Origin: Chelonoidis abingdonii
Taxonomy: Eukaryota; Chordata; Testudines; Testudinidae
Assembly: GCF_003597395.2 (NCBI RefSeq)
Contig: NC_133778.1
Location: forward strand, 19,497,775 to 19,561,774
Direction of reading: 5' to 3'
DNA length: 64,000 nucleotides
In this document: piece by piece, positions 1-34,806 of the stretch
Position numbering within the stretch: position 1 is the stretch's first letter
Layout: every line of letters starts with the position of its first letter
The notes under the pieces: model-generated
What the model was told of the DNA's origin: nothing
Databases searched by the model: none
Seen by the model: the letters and a program-made list of their open reading frames with translations, nothing else
Translations under genes and position numbers: made by a program

Positions 1-1800
1 TTTTGTGTATTTGTGTGCACTGTTTCAAGCCACTATAATACACATGTTCCTAAACTGGGGCTATTGGTGGTTCACAAATATTTGCTGGTAATCCACAAAA
101 AACTGCCCGGTTACACCGTGCTGGCTCTTCCTCCTTGTTCTCAGCTGCTACATTGTATTGAAAGGCAGCTAAAAATACATTAAATGGTTTTCTTAACATT
201 ACTTGTCCGTGTAAGTAACTGCTGTAGTCACCACAGAAAAAACTAGGGGAACTGATCCTGCAATCCCAATCAAGGAGAAGGTGATACAAGTATATTAAGG
301 TAGGGCCACCCTATTAAAAATTTTTACAATCACTGGTATTGATCAAAGCTAACTAAATAAATATAATATTAACTACAAAGTAGCCACTGAAGCCCAATTA
401 CTAAATATCCACAGTGAAATTTTTCAGTATCTTAAGTATACAAAACACACAAATAAGAAATTTAATGGGATTATTACATGTGAGAAAACTGGAAAATAAG
501 GGGTCTGGCAGACAGAAATCCTCAGCAATCCATCTGATGCCTGGCACTTGGCTGGTGCATTAATAATTACTGCTCCATCATTACTTGTTTCTGGAGATCA
601 AACCAGGAAATAGATTTGTTCCTCTACTTATTTTTAAAAAGCAAAGAAACAGAAAGCACAATACTGTTATGTTGGTACAATCAATGTATCAGAGTCCTGC
701 CATGCCCAGACTTTGCCCTAGGGAACCATCATGCATTCTCACCAGCTGATCTTCCCATGTTCAAAAGATTTGTGTAAAATATCAGAGGCGCTCAGAAGAA
801 GAAAATTACAGACAAAAACAGCAGCAAGGCCAGAATACACAATACTGCTACATAGATTATTCTGGTTCAATAACATCCTGGAAATGCTCAGATGGGTTGG
901 AGCAGCAATGTTTACTATAGACTCCTTCTGTCATTATCTCACTTGCAGGGAGTACACATTTCAGTCCAAGAGCTGTTCATTCATTCTTTCAGCTGAAGAA
1001 GAGATGCTCTGTCGTGTCAGCTGTCTGACCTAGGGAGGATACTTCAGGGAAACATACGGGAAATAGTTATGGGAAAATGAAGAGCTGGCAACAACTGGAG
1101 GACCCAGCCTGCAACAGCCTGTAGTTAGAACCAGATATGGTAAGCGAGAGAAATCAACCTCCAAAATCAGGTCCAACTCCAAAAGTGGAACTTTATGGAC
1201 GGGGGGGGAACAACTATTCAGATGATACCTACCAATATTTAAAAAGGAAAATACAGCAGTATTTGGGGCCAAAATAATTTGTATCTGTTAGCACTGGAGA
1301 AGAAATCTCTGCAGAGGAAAAGAGGGGAAATTGATATAGTTTGCTAAACCAACCAGAGAGACTCTCTCCCCTAAGTAGAGCCCACTGGTAGATATGTAAA
1401 CATTGTATATTTCCAGAATATTAGTGCCATCTAGCTGAACTCAAAGTACTCATATACAGTACAGCTGTGCATACTCTTCTGATCCTTTAGAACGCTATAC
1501 AAATGCTGTCTGAAGTGGACATACAGAAACAGAGCAACTACTACCTTTCACACAACTTCCAAAAAAGAAATGCATCTTTCTGTGAAGGCAGCCTCCTCTT
1601 TCTAGATACCAGGGTATATGCCCACATTTTGCATAAGTCAATGTACACAGAATTCTTTACAGGCCACAAATTTCTCCATTGATAATTTCAATTAAGCTGG
1701 ACAAGTAGCTTTCCAAAAAGGCCAACTGTACTTTCTCAGCAAGAGGTTTAAATGCTGCACAGTAAAGTAACCAGCAACTCCCTCATGCCACACACCCGCC
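1..1800. other. NBEAL1 intron, no feature seen
   Basis: Downstream of the last NBEAL1 exon found. I looked on the minus strand for the next exon and did not find one. AT-rich, without clear repeats. Confidence 0.5.
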
Positions 1801-1810
1801 CCCGAAAATA

Positions 1811-1933
1811 GAGTGACCAGATAGCAAGTGTGAAAAATTGGGACGGGGCGGGTGGTAATAGAAGCCCATCAAAAAAAAAAAAGCACCCCAAATATTGGGA
1901 CTGTCCCTATAAAATCGGGACATCTGGTCACCC
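1811..1933. mobile_element. MITE with gtgaccagat termini
   Basis: The left end gagtgaccagat and the right end atctggtcaccc are inverted copies. TA is present on each side (1809-1810 and 1934-1935), as expected for a Tc1/mariner-type target. The centre carries an A-rich run and tattgggactgtccctataa. It is a common turtle repeat. Confidence 0.7.
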
Positions 1934-2504
1934 TACCCAAAGACAGGCTGACTGATGAGACAGAGGGAAAAAAAGCCTCAGGGAGCAAGACTGGAAGTTA
2001 TTACCAATTCCACATTTTCTGTGCTACTGCACAAGTCACTGCGAAAAAAATTATAACAAGAGATTGTGTGCAGAGCAATAAAAAAAAAATGTCCGTTTTT
2101 GTAGAGCTGCTCTGACTGAAAATATAATACAGGTTTATTTGAAACAAGCAAGATTTCTTATCCCTCATGGAGCAAGATTGGAGACAATCTGACTGATTTG
2201 CTGTGTACATAAAGCACAGTATCAGCTTTTCCTAGTATAGTTAGCTGTATAAACAAGACTATTTCAAAGGGGAATTGGAAAATCTGGTATTAACCGACGT
2301 TTGTTTTTAGTATGTATTTTTCTTTTAAAGACATGGGTCAGAAGTTCATCCACAAGCCAAAATAAAATTCTAACTTGTGTACTGATTCACTAGCCATCTC
2401 ACTTCCTTCTCCAGAAATGTAGATCTGAGCCTAAGACAGACTTGTTGAGGAAATCATAGTTAACACCAAGGGACTACAATACAGGGCCAGGCCTGAGAGT
2501 AGGA

Positions 2505-2905
2505 GTATGCTCTACACTGCAGACTAAGCCTGGGCTCTGACTCAGGTTTGAGCCCAAGCACCCCTTCTGTCGGCACATAAATACAGTATCTCTGATTCAG
2601 GTCAATGGGCACTTGGGACCCAGTTCTAGGACCCTGCTAGAAGTATTGGTCAGAAGCTGATTCTCCCTTGTAGCTCAGGTCCAAGCCCTGTCATTTTGCA
2701 ATATGGACACAGCTGAAACCACAGATCTGAAGCAGAAGATCTGCACAGCACAGTATAATGTGTGAGCATGGCTGTGAGACTTGGGTCCAGCAACCGTAAA
2801 CCCAGGTTACAATGCTATGTGGACACTCAAGTGCTGGCTTGGAAACACTGAGTTCAGAAGCCTGGATCCCAGACACGGGTTTACAATGCGGTGCAGATCT
2901 ACAAT
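2505..2905. repeat. Degraded inverted-repeat element
   Basis: The left ctctacactgcagactaagc and the right side near gcggtgcagatctacaata are loosely inverted. The inside repeats phrases such as tcaggtttgagcccaagc. It is probably an old MITE. Confidence 0.35.
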
Positions 2906-4224
2906 AGGAGAATCACCTGGAGACATGTGATAGCAGAGACATGAAGGGGGTTACACTGGAAGAGATTAGGAGAAGTTAGAGGTGCAATTCATTGGTAATT
3001 GTGAACCACTGTCTTTAACATCAGACTATCAGCAAATCATTAAATCCTGCAAGTGAAAGAAATCTGATGCATCCGTGGAACTAATATAGTTCTCTCATTA
3101 ATTATTTTCTCAATCTTTGCATTAACATGGGTGAACATGTTAATCCACCACACTAATTGTGTGAATGGAGTCAAACCGGTCTCCAACTGTTGTTCATCCT
3201 GCTGCAGTTTAACTACAGATTAGCATTTTTATAAAAGGAAGCACACACTTAAAAATATAAGAACTGCAGAAAATTACACTTCACTTTTTAGCCATAAACT
3301 CCTGACAAATGTGCTATTTATGTGACTTTCATGTGTCTTAAGTCACTTTTATGTGGGTTTGAACTCATACCAAAAAGTATGTAAAAATATGTTTGATTTG
3401 TTCTTCAACAACTTCCTTTAAGCTTCTCTGTTGTAAACTGATAACATACTCATACTGCCTTTGCAGTTATTCCAATTATTAACCAGAGTGAAAAATTTCT
3501 TCCCCATTCAGCAAGGAAAATAACTTCTAAACAGCTGGTAAGACATTACCCTTTCAATTGTAAATATAGTAAGATGGAATAGATGCTTTGAAAAATGCAA
3601 AATAGTGGACCGACAATCTCTCATGTTCAATATACACAGATGTCAACAGATCTATTATACTGCTAAGTACTCACCTTCCCAATGGAAGTGGTATAAACCC
3701 CACTGCTTGAAACACTTAAATCTAAACTAGATAAAACACTATAAAAAACTACAGGTAGCAATCGTACTGAGGCATGGGGTTGCAAAAGATGACCAACTCT
3801 ACAACCAATGGTTCTTTCTCTGGCCTATAATACCTTACCATATATGTTTTATCCACACTTCGAGAACAAATTAATTCAGAGTTTTTTGAGATATGTATTC
3901 CACAAAATGTGATTTTTCAGGTTCCCAAACTTGGCATACAAGATTTAAAAGGAAATACATTTTTATGTGCAGAAAAAGATGTTCTCATAATCAGATCCAC
4001 TTGTGGTATTACCCATTTAGATTCAAATCTCAGTAGTGCTGACTCACTCTTTCATGTCTCAGAGAAGAGTAAATTAGAGTTCCATGAAGTCAGCTGTGTT
4101 TTGGTCTTTTGGCTGATAAAATTGAAGTCCCATATTCTCTTCATGGACATAAATCTCACGGTATTTTTCATTAAAGTAGGGTGCCTTAGTTTGTTCAAAA
4201 TTTCCTCTCCCTGCCCTGTTTTAC

Positions 4225-4325
4225 AACACTCATTCTCAGCTGCCTTTCACTCAGAAATGTCTATCAAGTGCTGCATGCATGTAAAGCATTTTGAGATCCT
4301 ATCAGATGAAAGTACACATAGCAGC
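4225..4325 (+). repeat. Probable MIR tail fragment
   Basis: gtaaagcattttgagatcct followed by atcagatgaaag matches the MIR tail; the rest is weak. Confidence 0.4.
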
Positions 4326-4574
4326 TTTCTCTCCATCAACAATTCCTCATTTCAGCTTGCAGAACACAACCACTTCCAGACTCGAAGGGAGAATTAGCTT
4401 TTGATTAAAATGTATAAAGGGGAAGCAACTCCGGGACACAAATTAGAGATTAGCTTTGGTACAAGTGAATGTCATGGTGTAATGTGCTGATTATAAAGTG
4501 ATCTCTCCATATTTATTTTGAATTGTTTCTGATTCTTTTGTATTTCTTCTCTTTGAAATACTGCACTATCAAAG

Positions 4575-4867
4575 GGTTGGTCTACACTACGGTGTAAAAT
4601 CGATTTTAGATACGCAATTTCAGCTACGTGAATAACGTAGCTGAAGTCGAATATCTAAAATCGATTTACTCACCCGTCCTCACCGCGCGGGATCGATGTC
4701 CGCGGCTCGCCATGTCGATTCCGGAACTCCGTTGGGGTTGGTGGAGTTCCGGAATCGATATAAGTGCACTCAGGGATCGATATATCCCGCCTAGATTAGA
4801 CGCGATATATCAATCCCCGAGCAATCGATTTTAATGCGCCAATACGGCGCGTAGTCTAGACGTGGCC
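4575..4867. mobile_element. CpG-rich MITE with gtctacactac termini
   Basis: The ends ggttggtctacactacg and cgtagtctagacgtggcc are inverted copies. Internal palindromes include tacgtgaataacgta and gagttccggaatcgat. It is dense in TCGA/CGAT motifs within AT-rich DNA and non-coding. An open frame of 68 codons inside it is incidental. Confidence 0.75.
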
Positions 4868-26818
<21,951 letters not shown>

Positions 26819-28094
26819 TCCTTCACCTCCTCTTCTCTCCTTTTACAACAATTTGTGTTCAAGATCCTACCATGCTCAGTTTATATTCCAAATTGTTCCT
26901 CCCGTATGTTTTTGCTTTTGTATTAGAATTCTGTCATACCCCAGGTGGAAACAATGTCAAGGACGAAAACAAATGGATCTCAATGTACCTCCTGGGTAAA
27001 CAATGCTGCACAATTCAACCCACTCAAAGGCAACTGTCAAGTAGCTCCTCCTCATCAATGGCACTTCAGCATTAACGTCGGAGAGTAAAAATAAACTTTT
27101 CAGGCTTATGTTGTGGGAGAGAAATCCATATTTAAACACTGGAGACCTCAGGAACTAGATAGAGACAATCTCTATTTCTCTTATCAGTGACACTATCTCT
27201 AACAAGGAACCAATTGGTTTACAACCTTCACGATCTTGTGTTTTGCAGCTGAGTTAAACAGGAAAAAAACAGGATAAAGCTACAAGGCAGAGAATACAAT
27301 AGTCTTGGAGGTGTAGGGGGGAAAAAGAGCCAAACAATATTAATGTGGATAATTGACCTGTAGAAAAAAAGAAATAAATTATGAACCAAAAACACAGATA
27401 CACAAATCCTATATGCTGTGCATCTTATTTCTAGACTCTCATAACCCTCCCATCATTTTAAAAGTTAAATTAAATCTCTATATTAAGTTTACAAAATTAA
27501 CTAAGGTTTGTTGCCTGCTTTGTTTTTGATTTTTTCTTTTTTCTGTTCCCTGAGACTAGACAGGCAAGCAGAATACAGAACATCAGTAAGTTAAAACCCT
27601 CCCACCCTATGCCCAAAGCCAGGCTGTCTCCTGAGAGAAAGTCGCAAATTAAGAAATCTGCTGCTCCCAGGTCTAAGGGCCAAAACATAGCGCTGCTTCC
27701 TAGTGTAGACACAGCCCAAGAGTTTCCCCCTCAAACCCCAGCTGTAAAGGTAACAACAAACCTCGGAGGGTTACAAATTGATAAGAGCCGATAAAGGGCA
27801 AGCGGGCAGAGACCTTGCCACAAACAGCGATCGCTGCTTCGTCCCCCTCTGGCAATGCCCACCCGCCCCATGTCTGGTGACCCCCTGCTCCCCGCCGCTG
27901 CTGACTGCCTCTAGCCCCACTCCCCGCACCCTGCCCCCGGGGCAGTGATCTCTGAGGCGAGGGGCCGACTCCCTCTGACACTCGCCTCCTCTTTCCAGCG
28001 GTCCCGCCGCCGCCGCCGTTTGCCTTGTCAGCCGCCCCCGGTTCTCAGGTCTAGGCTGCGCCGGGCCCTGCTGCTCCCCACCCCGGTAGCTTAC

Positions 28095-28290
28095 CCCGGG
28101 CGCAGGGGGCGGCCGGCCTGGGAGCGGCTCCTCTCAGCGCGCAGCCGCTAATGCAGCTGCCGGACACAGCGCGGCGCAGGGAGGAGGCCGGGCCCGGCCG
28201 AACCGTCCCGCCCACATTCCAGCGCAGCCCGCTCCGGCCCCGCCCCGCCGAGCGGGGGAGAGCGGGAGGAGACGCCGCCATCTTGACTGG
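28095..28290 (-). other. NBEAL1: Probable untranslated first exon of NBEAL1
   Basis: On the minus strand, a GC-rich segment ends in a good donor, CCCGGG|gtaagc, at 28095. The upstream boundary (transcription start) is a guess near 28290, because a YY1-type element that typically lies just downstream of start sites is at 28274-28284. An ATG at 28281-28279 opens a frame of 62 codons plus one base that has no stop before the donor. Confidence 0.5.
28274..28284 (-). promoter_or_regulatory. YY1-type element AAGATGGCGGC
   Basis: Minus-strand AAGATGGCGGC exactly matches the long YY1 motif that is typically found just downstream of transcription starts in CpG-island promoters, in the orientation of transcription. 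The orientation agrees with NBEAL1. The ATG inside the motif is also a possible upstream start codon. Confidence 0.6.
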
Positions 28291-28340
28291 TGGCAGGACT
28301 GTGCTCCCTTGGCTCTGCGGGAGCCGGGCACCGGGCTGGG

Positions 28341-30778
28341 AGGGGTCCAGTCAGTCGCCAGGAGGGAAGGGCCTGTCCCAGGGAACCATCAAGCTGGCCC
28401 TTAGCATAGGTGTCTCTGGGCCCTTCAGGGGACCTGCCTCCTCAGCTGACTGCCTGGAGGGACAAGGCAACATCAATGTTAAGGAACGTCCCCAGCCAGC
28501 ACCCAACAAACACGCAGCAGGCGTGGGGTGTGGGAGAGGGGCTGAGGGGGGCAGACTGGAAGCATCAGGGTCCCTGTTCGAGCGGGAATTCCTGTCGAAA
28601 ACCAGACACCTGGCAGTCCTGTAAAGAGTTGTAGGGGGATACATCCAGAAAGCACTAAAAAACAGCATTTCTGCTAACACAGCTTTTACTGTACAATGCT
28701 TAGCTATATGGAGGAAAAGATACCAATGGTAGCAAGGGTTTTATACATCATTTGAAATAAAAGTATTTAATTATGACATAAAACAAGTATTCAGTACCTT
28801 GAGGTCTCCATGAATGGGAACAAAATATTGGAGATGCAGAGAAGTCAAATAATTTAATCACATACATCAATACCAGAAAAATCCTGTTCTCACACTGCAT
28901 ACAGGTCCAGGATTCCAGTTTATGGACTATAACAGTAATAAAAAACACGAGTTCCAATATCTGAAGCAGGCTTTTCGAGGATTGGTTTGGGACATATTGG
29001 CTATTATCAATTAAATATTCTTACCCCTTTTCTACTTTTAGTCTTATTTGAAAAATGTCCTGTATGTATGAAACACCAGTAGTCTCCCATCATCTGCAGG
29101 TCATATAATCTGTTGCCATTTGAAAGTAGTTTAGTCCCCATTTAGAATGGGTTTTGGTTCTTCCAACAGTTCTTTTTTAGCCCATAGGACTTTCACTTAC
29201 TTCCTTTTGCTATTTCTCAGGCCTGTTCTCAAAATATCGGTCTTGTAGTATCTACCATGTTAAAGCAAAGCTACCACAAGTTTCAGAAAGGAAATAAGAC
29301 TTTTCTTAATAGTCTTTACTCTTATCCAGCTATTGTTTAGAGAGTTTAGTTGATAGTGACACTGTTTACATTGTTATATATTACTGCAAAAGTCACGCTC
29401 TCCTTCAAAACACAGAAATAACCAAGTTGTTATTTTAGTACATGGTATTTCCCTAACTGATTAACAGTCAGGTCCCAATCCAGTAAACAATGGATCTGCT
29501 CAGGTGCATAAAGTTAAGCAGATGCATAAATGTTTGCAGAATAGGAGCTTTACTGCTTAAGTAAAGGCTATTTGTATCAAATATATGCACTTCAAAATAA
29601 AACTTTGTCAAATAAAGGTTATTATATTACAGCAAGATTCCACAGGCTCCCTTACTTTTTGTATTTCTTTTCCATTGTTTACATTTTGTGATTTTATTTC
29701 ATTATTACAGATTTGTCATTTAATTCATTTTTTACATTTTAATTTTTATTGGCAAAAGTAATAAAAGTAAAACCATTTTTAGAATTGTTTAATGTAAAGA
29801 ATATGTTTTTATATGTTTTGTAAAGTAACTTAACTGGTTTGCAAATATTACAAGGGCTAGATAGCTTACCACATTCAACAGCATTGTGGGATCAAATCAC
29901 TCATTTCAGAATGAATGGGAAGACTTATTTTATATCTATCATAAGAAACCGGACAGCTTATTTGTAATATCTACCAGTGCACATCTAATTTTTTCTTCCA
30001 ATTTGTTTGCACTGACTACTCTCCCCCCACAAAACTCGAGGACAGCATAGTCGAAAGATTGCAGAGTTCATCCAGAAAAAAATTAATTATCCATATAAAA
30101 ACACTGTGATACTTAAGGCATTCCTCAGAAATAATTTATTTCAGTTCACTGGGACAAGTTAGACTATTTTTGTATTTGGATTTTTTGTTCTGGAGTACAT
30201 GCCGTGTTACTTTATTTTCTTCCATTATGTTTCCACGTTTACTATGTTTACTTCTGTTCTTTCACATATATACATCATTTCTGTTACTACATGATGCATG
30301 GTTTTTCAAAAACTTTTTAATAATATGGCACACATTTTAATACAGACATCTTCTGTAACCACCTCTCCTCTCATCTCTGACTCTGTAGAACACCTTCCTT
30401 CCAATTTATGATCAACACACCTCTGTGGCAACTAAAGCAATTGCTTACATAGAAAGTTAATATTGGGGGGATATTTTAATTTATTTTAAGCTGTCTTTAT
30501 TGTAGTTTAGCAACAGAAATAAGTAGGAACCAACACATGCAGATGCTGTTCATGAACCTTTGTTGGGGCCTAATCCTGCACTAATTGAAGTTTATGGCAA
30601 AACTCTCTGACTTTATTAGGAGAGGGTCAGGACTTTAGAGAGTATATTGCTGCTACCTATGGATTGTATATTTATTCAAAATCCAATAAAAACATTTAAT
30701 CAGAAAAAAAGAAACTATGGACAAATGTATATATCAGATTGTCTGCAGTTTCTGCTACCAAATTCAAGAATTAGTATT
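28341..30778. other. Intergenic region upstream of NBEAL1
   Basis: The 28341-28650 part is moderately GC-rich and open on the plus strand from 28151 (157 codons), but it shows no recognisable protein. The rest is AT-rich without genes. Confidence 0.45.
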
Positions 30779-30786
30779 CTCTAGTC

Positions 30787-31096
30787 CAGGGGTCGGCAAC
30801 CTTTCAGAAGTAGTGTGCCAAGTCTTCATTTATTCACTGTAATTTACAGTTTCGCATGTCGGTAATGCATTTTAACATTTTTAGATGGTCTCTTTTTATA
30901 AGTCTATAATATATAACTAAACTATTGTTGTATGTAAAGTAAATAAGGTTTTAAAAACGTTTAAGAAGCTTCATTTAAAGCTAAATTAAAATGCAAAGCC
31001 CCCAGACCAGCGGCCAGGACCCGGGCAGTGTGAGTGCCACTGAAAATCAGCTCACGTGCCGCCTTCAGCACCCATGCCAGAGGTTGCCTACCCCTG
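30787..31096. mobile_element. hAT-like non-autonomous element with 8-bp target duplication
   Basis: 310 bp. Ends caggggtcggcaacctt and aggttgcctacccctg are inverted copies, flanked by ctctagtc at 30779-30786 and 31097-31104. CAG ends plus an 8-bp duplication identify the hAT superfamily. The right end includes gtgagtgccactgaaaatca. Intergenic between NBEAL1 and the CNBD2-like gene. Confidence 0.88.
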
Positions 31097-31104
31097 CTCT
31101 AGTC

Positions 31105-32589
31105 AAAAGTAAAGGAAACAAGTTTATAATATTACCGAGTTTATGACTGATTCACACAGCAGATCTCAATGGTTAACTGTTTAACATAAAACAAGCAAGA
31201 TAAGATAGAGCCAATAGCTCAACTGAATGTTACAAAGTCTTTAATCACACAATCTATTGAGTTGGTGGTGCTTCATAGAATACATAGTTCTAAGAAAGTC
31301 TATTTCTTTAACATATCCAAGTTTCTTTTTCCTTTTCCTTTATTTTAGGAACATTCACATGGAAACAAGATCTTTGCTTCTCAGAGAATGGTTGGAATGG
31401 TTTTGTGCAAGCTTCTTTAAAATTAGTGTTACAGAGAAATGACTAATTTTGATCTTTTAAAGAAAATATAATTTAGGATTTTTGAAGTCCCCATAGGCTG
31501 TGCCTCCTGCTGATATTTGCTATTTCTCTTATCAGCAGAAGGCAGCAGAAGCTGCCTGAGGCTTGCACAAACAGCTTGGAAAGAACTACTAATATCAGTG
31601 AGGAAGGGGACACCTGCTCAACCTCACACACATCCTTTAAAAATCTGGCAGCCTAAGAACTAAGCAGCAGCCCCAGCAAATAGAGGCGGCTGGCTGAGTA
31701 GGAGAGAGAAGAGGATGGATGAAGATATATCCCATCCAAGCAGTCTGAGGAAGGGGCTGGGAAAGAACTTCTCTACTCTAAGTCAAATACAAGGACAGCT
31801 GGGCAATGCTGGGGAGTTCAGTCAGCTGTTAGTGCTGAGCTCCCACTTCCTCCTGCTGCCACTTACAGAGCACCCATTAGCCCTTCCATCCACTATGGTG
31901 AGGGAGAGGAAAAAAGGTAGGGCCTGTATAACGTTCTTCCACCTCCTCCCCTCAGGGATTTTTCTCTTGCACCTGCTGGATGTGGGGGTGGGGACTCCTT
32001 CCCACACCAACACTGTATTGTTTACATAGCTGTTGTTTGCCAGACAGCTGCACCCTCAGGCAGTGTCTCCTGCTTGATTCCTGATGATGATATAACAATA
32101 AGCTCTCAGCAGGGTATGGGGAAGGGGGGAAAAATAGGGGCCAAAAACCCACTAATATATACACACACACACACATTTATTTAAAAACTGGTTATTCATT
32201 TAATTTGCCACTCAAACAGAAGTGGTATAAATTGTTGGAGTCAACTTTAAAGGGTTTTGATGCCTTATTAAGTGTACTAATTCCCATCCTGGACTTATAA
32301 TCCATTTTGACATGATTGGTTGCTGTGTAAATGATTATGATGTTACAAACAAAGGAGTAGGCTTTCAAGCTGTGAATAAATCAGCAAGAACAAATAAATC
32401 CAAAAGAAACAAATCTGGCATTTTCCTACTGACAGCTTCATAATAACAAGGAAAGAAATGTTTTAAAATATTTGCAAAGAGACTTTTGTGCAGCAGCTTT
32501 TCAAGAACTGTTTTTTGTTTTTTTTTTGGTTTGTTTGTTTTTTGCATTAAATGAGTTGCTTCAGTCTTTAGTAAACATTAGTGTTCATA
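31105..32589. other. Intergenic, unassigned block
   Basis: 31480-32120 is more balanced in base composition than its surroundings and may be an unrecognised repeat. No gene is supported. Confidence 0.35.
32155..32175 (+). repeat. AC microsatellite
   Basis: About ten ac dinucleotides. Confidence 0.8.
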
Positions 32590-33260
32590 TTGGTATCACT
32601 TGAACGTACAAAAGAATTACTATACCAGCTCAGATCAGAATAGTGGTCCATCTACCAGCAAGCTGCCTTTGATAGTTGCCAGTACCAGACACTCTGGATT
32701 AAACTGCCAATCCTCCCCCTCCAGATTCCCGCCCACCAAGGAAAAATTATGGAATAACTTGCCTGTAAACAAAGTTTCTTCCTAACCTCCATCAGTTAGT
32801 GGATGGCTTATGCCCTGAACCATGAGGGTTTATATCCCTTGTATATAAAAAAGATAATATGACTAGTTTTATTTTGAATCCTATTCAGTTCTTGGCTTCA
32901 ATACCACCTTGGGGCCATGAGTTTCTCAGATTAATTATGCTCTGTGTCAAAGTATTTCCTTTTTACAGTTTTAAAATTGTTGTCATCAACAAGGGCACAC
33001 AGGATTGCTCAATTTACCTTGTCTATACTAATCTTTGTTTTTTATACCTTTGTATACTAGGTTTTCAGCTGAGTTATCCAGTACAAAATATGGTATTGAT
33101 CCACAGAATAAATACAGCAAGGAAAAATGAGGCATATACGTTCCCACATTTCCTATCAGTGTGACAACCTTGTTCTGTCGACTTTCTATAGTAGTGAGAA
33201 CATATTTACATATTCAGGTCTGTTCAGTCTGTGTCTTACCTGATGAGACTGCCAACAAAG
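32590..33260 (-). mobile_element. CR1-type LINE fragment
   Basis: The reverse strand carries CR1 3' region text: a counterpart of agtggtccatctaccagcaa, a run on attatggaataacttgcctg, and a phrase ending near tcaaagtatttccttttta. It is diverged and no full coding frame survives. Confidence 0.55.
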
Positions 33261-34462
33261 ATATCAATTCGTGACAGTTTGGAGTTGTGCACTATTTACC
33301 AACTAACCTGAAAACAACATTTCATTGCACGAGCAAACAAATCATCATATTTTAAATACTTTAGGTTTACTACCAACTGGATTTGAACCAGAAATCTGGC
33401 CTGTAACTGCACTAGAGAACTGAACTATTGGGAACTGAGTGGATGGAATATTTATGAGTTACCAGTAAAAGACTGTATGAAAATACATATGTAATTTAGA
33501 ATGAAAATGATCCAATAGTTATTTATCAAAGAATCACCTGAATTCATACTATGAACAAGTTAGACAAGTTTGGTGTGGTTTTAAAAAAAAAAAATCCATT
33601 ACAACTGCCCAGCATTTCGGGAAATCAGACCCACAATTTCTTCCAGTATCTCACCTCTGTTCATATGCTCCTGTCAGTAAATTCTCTGTTGCCTCATTTT
33701 AATTTTCTTTGTTACGATGATTCAAGATACAAGAGACTTCAGTGCTCTACTGGATGTTTTTAAGTGATATCTCTCAGGATTAGTTTTCCTCTGACAACAG
33801 AATGTCAGAAATATATTAATTGCTCATGCACAAAACTGGGTCAGCTAACATGTGGAGAACTCTAAAGCCTACATCAAAAATTTACACCATACTCCATGCA
33901 TCATGATTAATGTCCTTCATCTCAGCCCATGAACCATAGAACCTGTTGGAACAGACAGAAGCTACATTTTCCAATCCACCTTCCAGGCTTCCCTACCCTC
34001 ATTTTCAGTATGATTTGTTATTATGTAGCCATTTAGGATATGTATTCCTATAGGTGGCCTAACCAAAGGTACAATTCTAAAGTCCTCAGGCATGCAACTT
34101 CCACAGAAGTAACAGATACACATAAATTACAAGATCAGATTCAGTGAATCATCAGCTCTTCAAACTGTTTTCCTTTTGAGAGATCAGCATGCGCCTTCAC
34201 CTCACATTTTACCTTTTTCGTGCTTTTAATCGTTAATGACAAAAGAAAAGGTTTCCCCATTTCCAACTAATTCTCTTGGAAATTAACATTTGTACAAATA
34301 CATTTTAAGTGGATATTCTTTCTTTAAAACCATATCCTGTCTTACTAACTTATTCACATCCTTTGAGATAAAAATACTATTTGATCATTTTCAGCCTTAG
34401 CATACGTGTGTTTTCATACACTACATTGTATAGCTAACACAGAGAAAAATAGTAATACAGTT

Positions 34463-34593
34463 TAGGCCTCAATCCTGCATAGACTTATTCACATGCTTAA
34501 CCTTTTGCATTGTGAGATGTCAGGTTGACTTAATTAGGATTATTCACATTGCGTAAAGTTAAGCATGTATAAATCTTTGCAGGATCAGGGCCT
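34463..34593. repeat. Palindromic interspersed repeat
   Basis: The left aggcctcaatcctgcataga and the right ttgcaggatcagggcctc are inverted, with inner arms cacatgcttaa / ttaagcatg. It resembles a short MITE. Parts recur at about 29468-29550. Confidence 0.55.
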
Positions 34594-34800
34594 CAATCTG
34601 TTTTATGTTGACTAAGTTACCAGAAATATATTTTGCTAGTGCAAGTCTGACATAAATGGCGAATAGTTCTCAAAACTGCTTTTCAGAAGGAAGACATGGG
34701 GAAAGAGCACATCTTTTCAGTCTGTTGTTGTATTTCTAAAATCTCACTGTTCATAATAATGATCACACATTATGATTTTAAAAAATATGAATGAAATGTT

Positions 34801-34806
34801 TTTATT
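34801..34806 (-). terminator. Candidate poly(A) signal of the CNBD2-like gene
   Basis: Minus-strand AATAAA about 600 nt downstream of the stop codon; I saw none closer. This is a candidate only. Confidence 0.3.

Larger units (their letters stand above)
27830..28340 (-). promoter_or_regulatory. NBEAL1: CpG-island promoter of NBEAL1
   Basis: A block of about 500 bp very rich in G+C and CpG inside otherwise AT-rich DNA, including ccgccgccgccg near 28005 and several GC-box-like CCCCGCCC/CCCGCCC motifs near 28205-28250. No TATA box is evident. It lies just upstream of the NBEAL1 start-codon exon, which is the usual position for a housekeeping-type promoter. It could also fire in the plus direction, but I found no convincing plus-strand gene. 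Confidence 0.8.

Noticed and set aside
3909..4397. 162-codon plus-strand open frame
   Set aside because: No family resemblance, AT-rich composition, and it overlaps a probable MIR tail; most likely chance.
28151..28624. 157-codon plus-strand open frame at the CpG island
   Set aside because: High-GC islands produce long frames on both strands. The residues are low-complexity Arg/Pro/Gly with no recognised domain.
31715..32029. 104-codon plus-strand open frame
   Set aside because: Intergenic, not recognised, no start context or splice support; possibly within an unclassified repeat.
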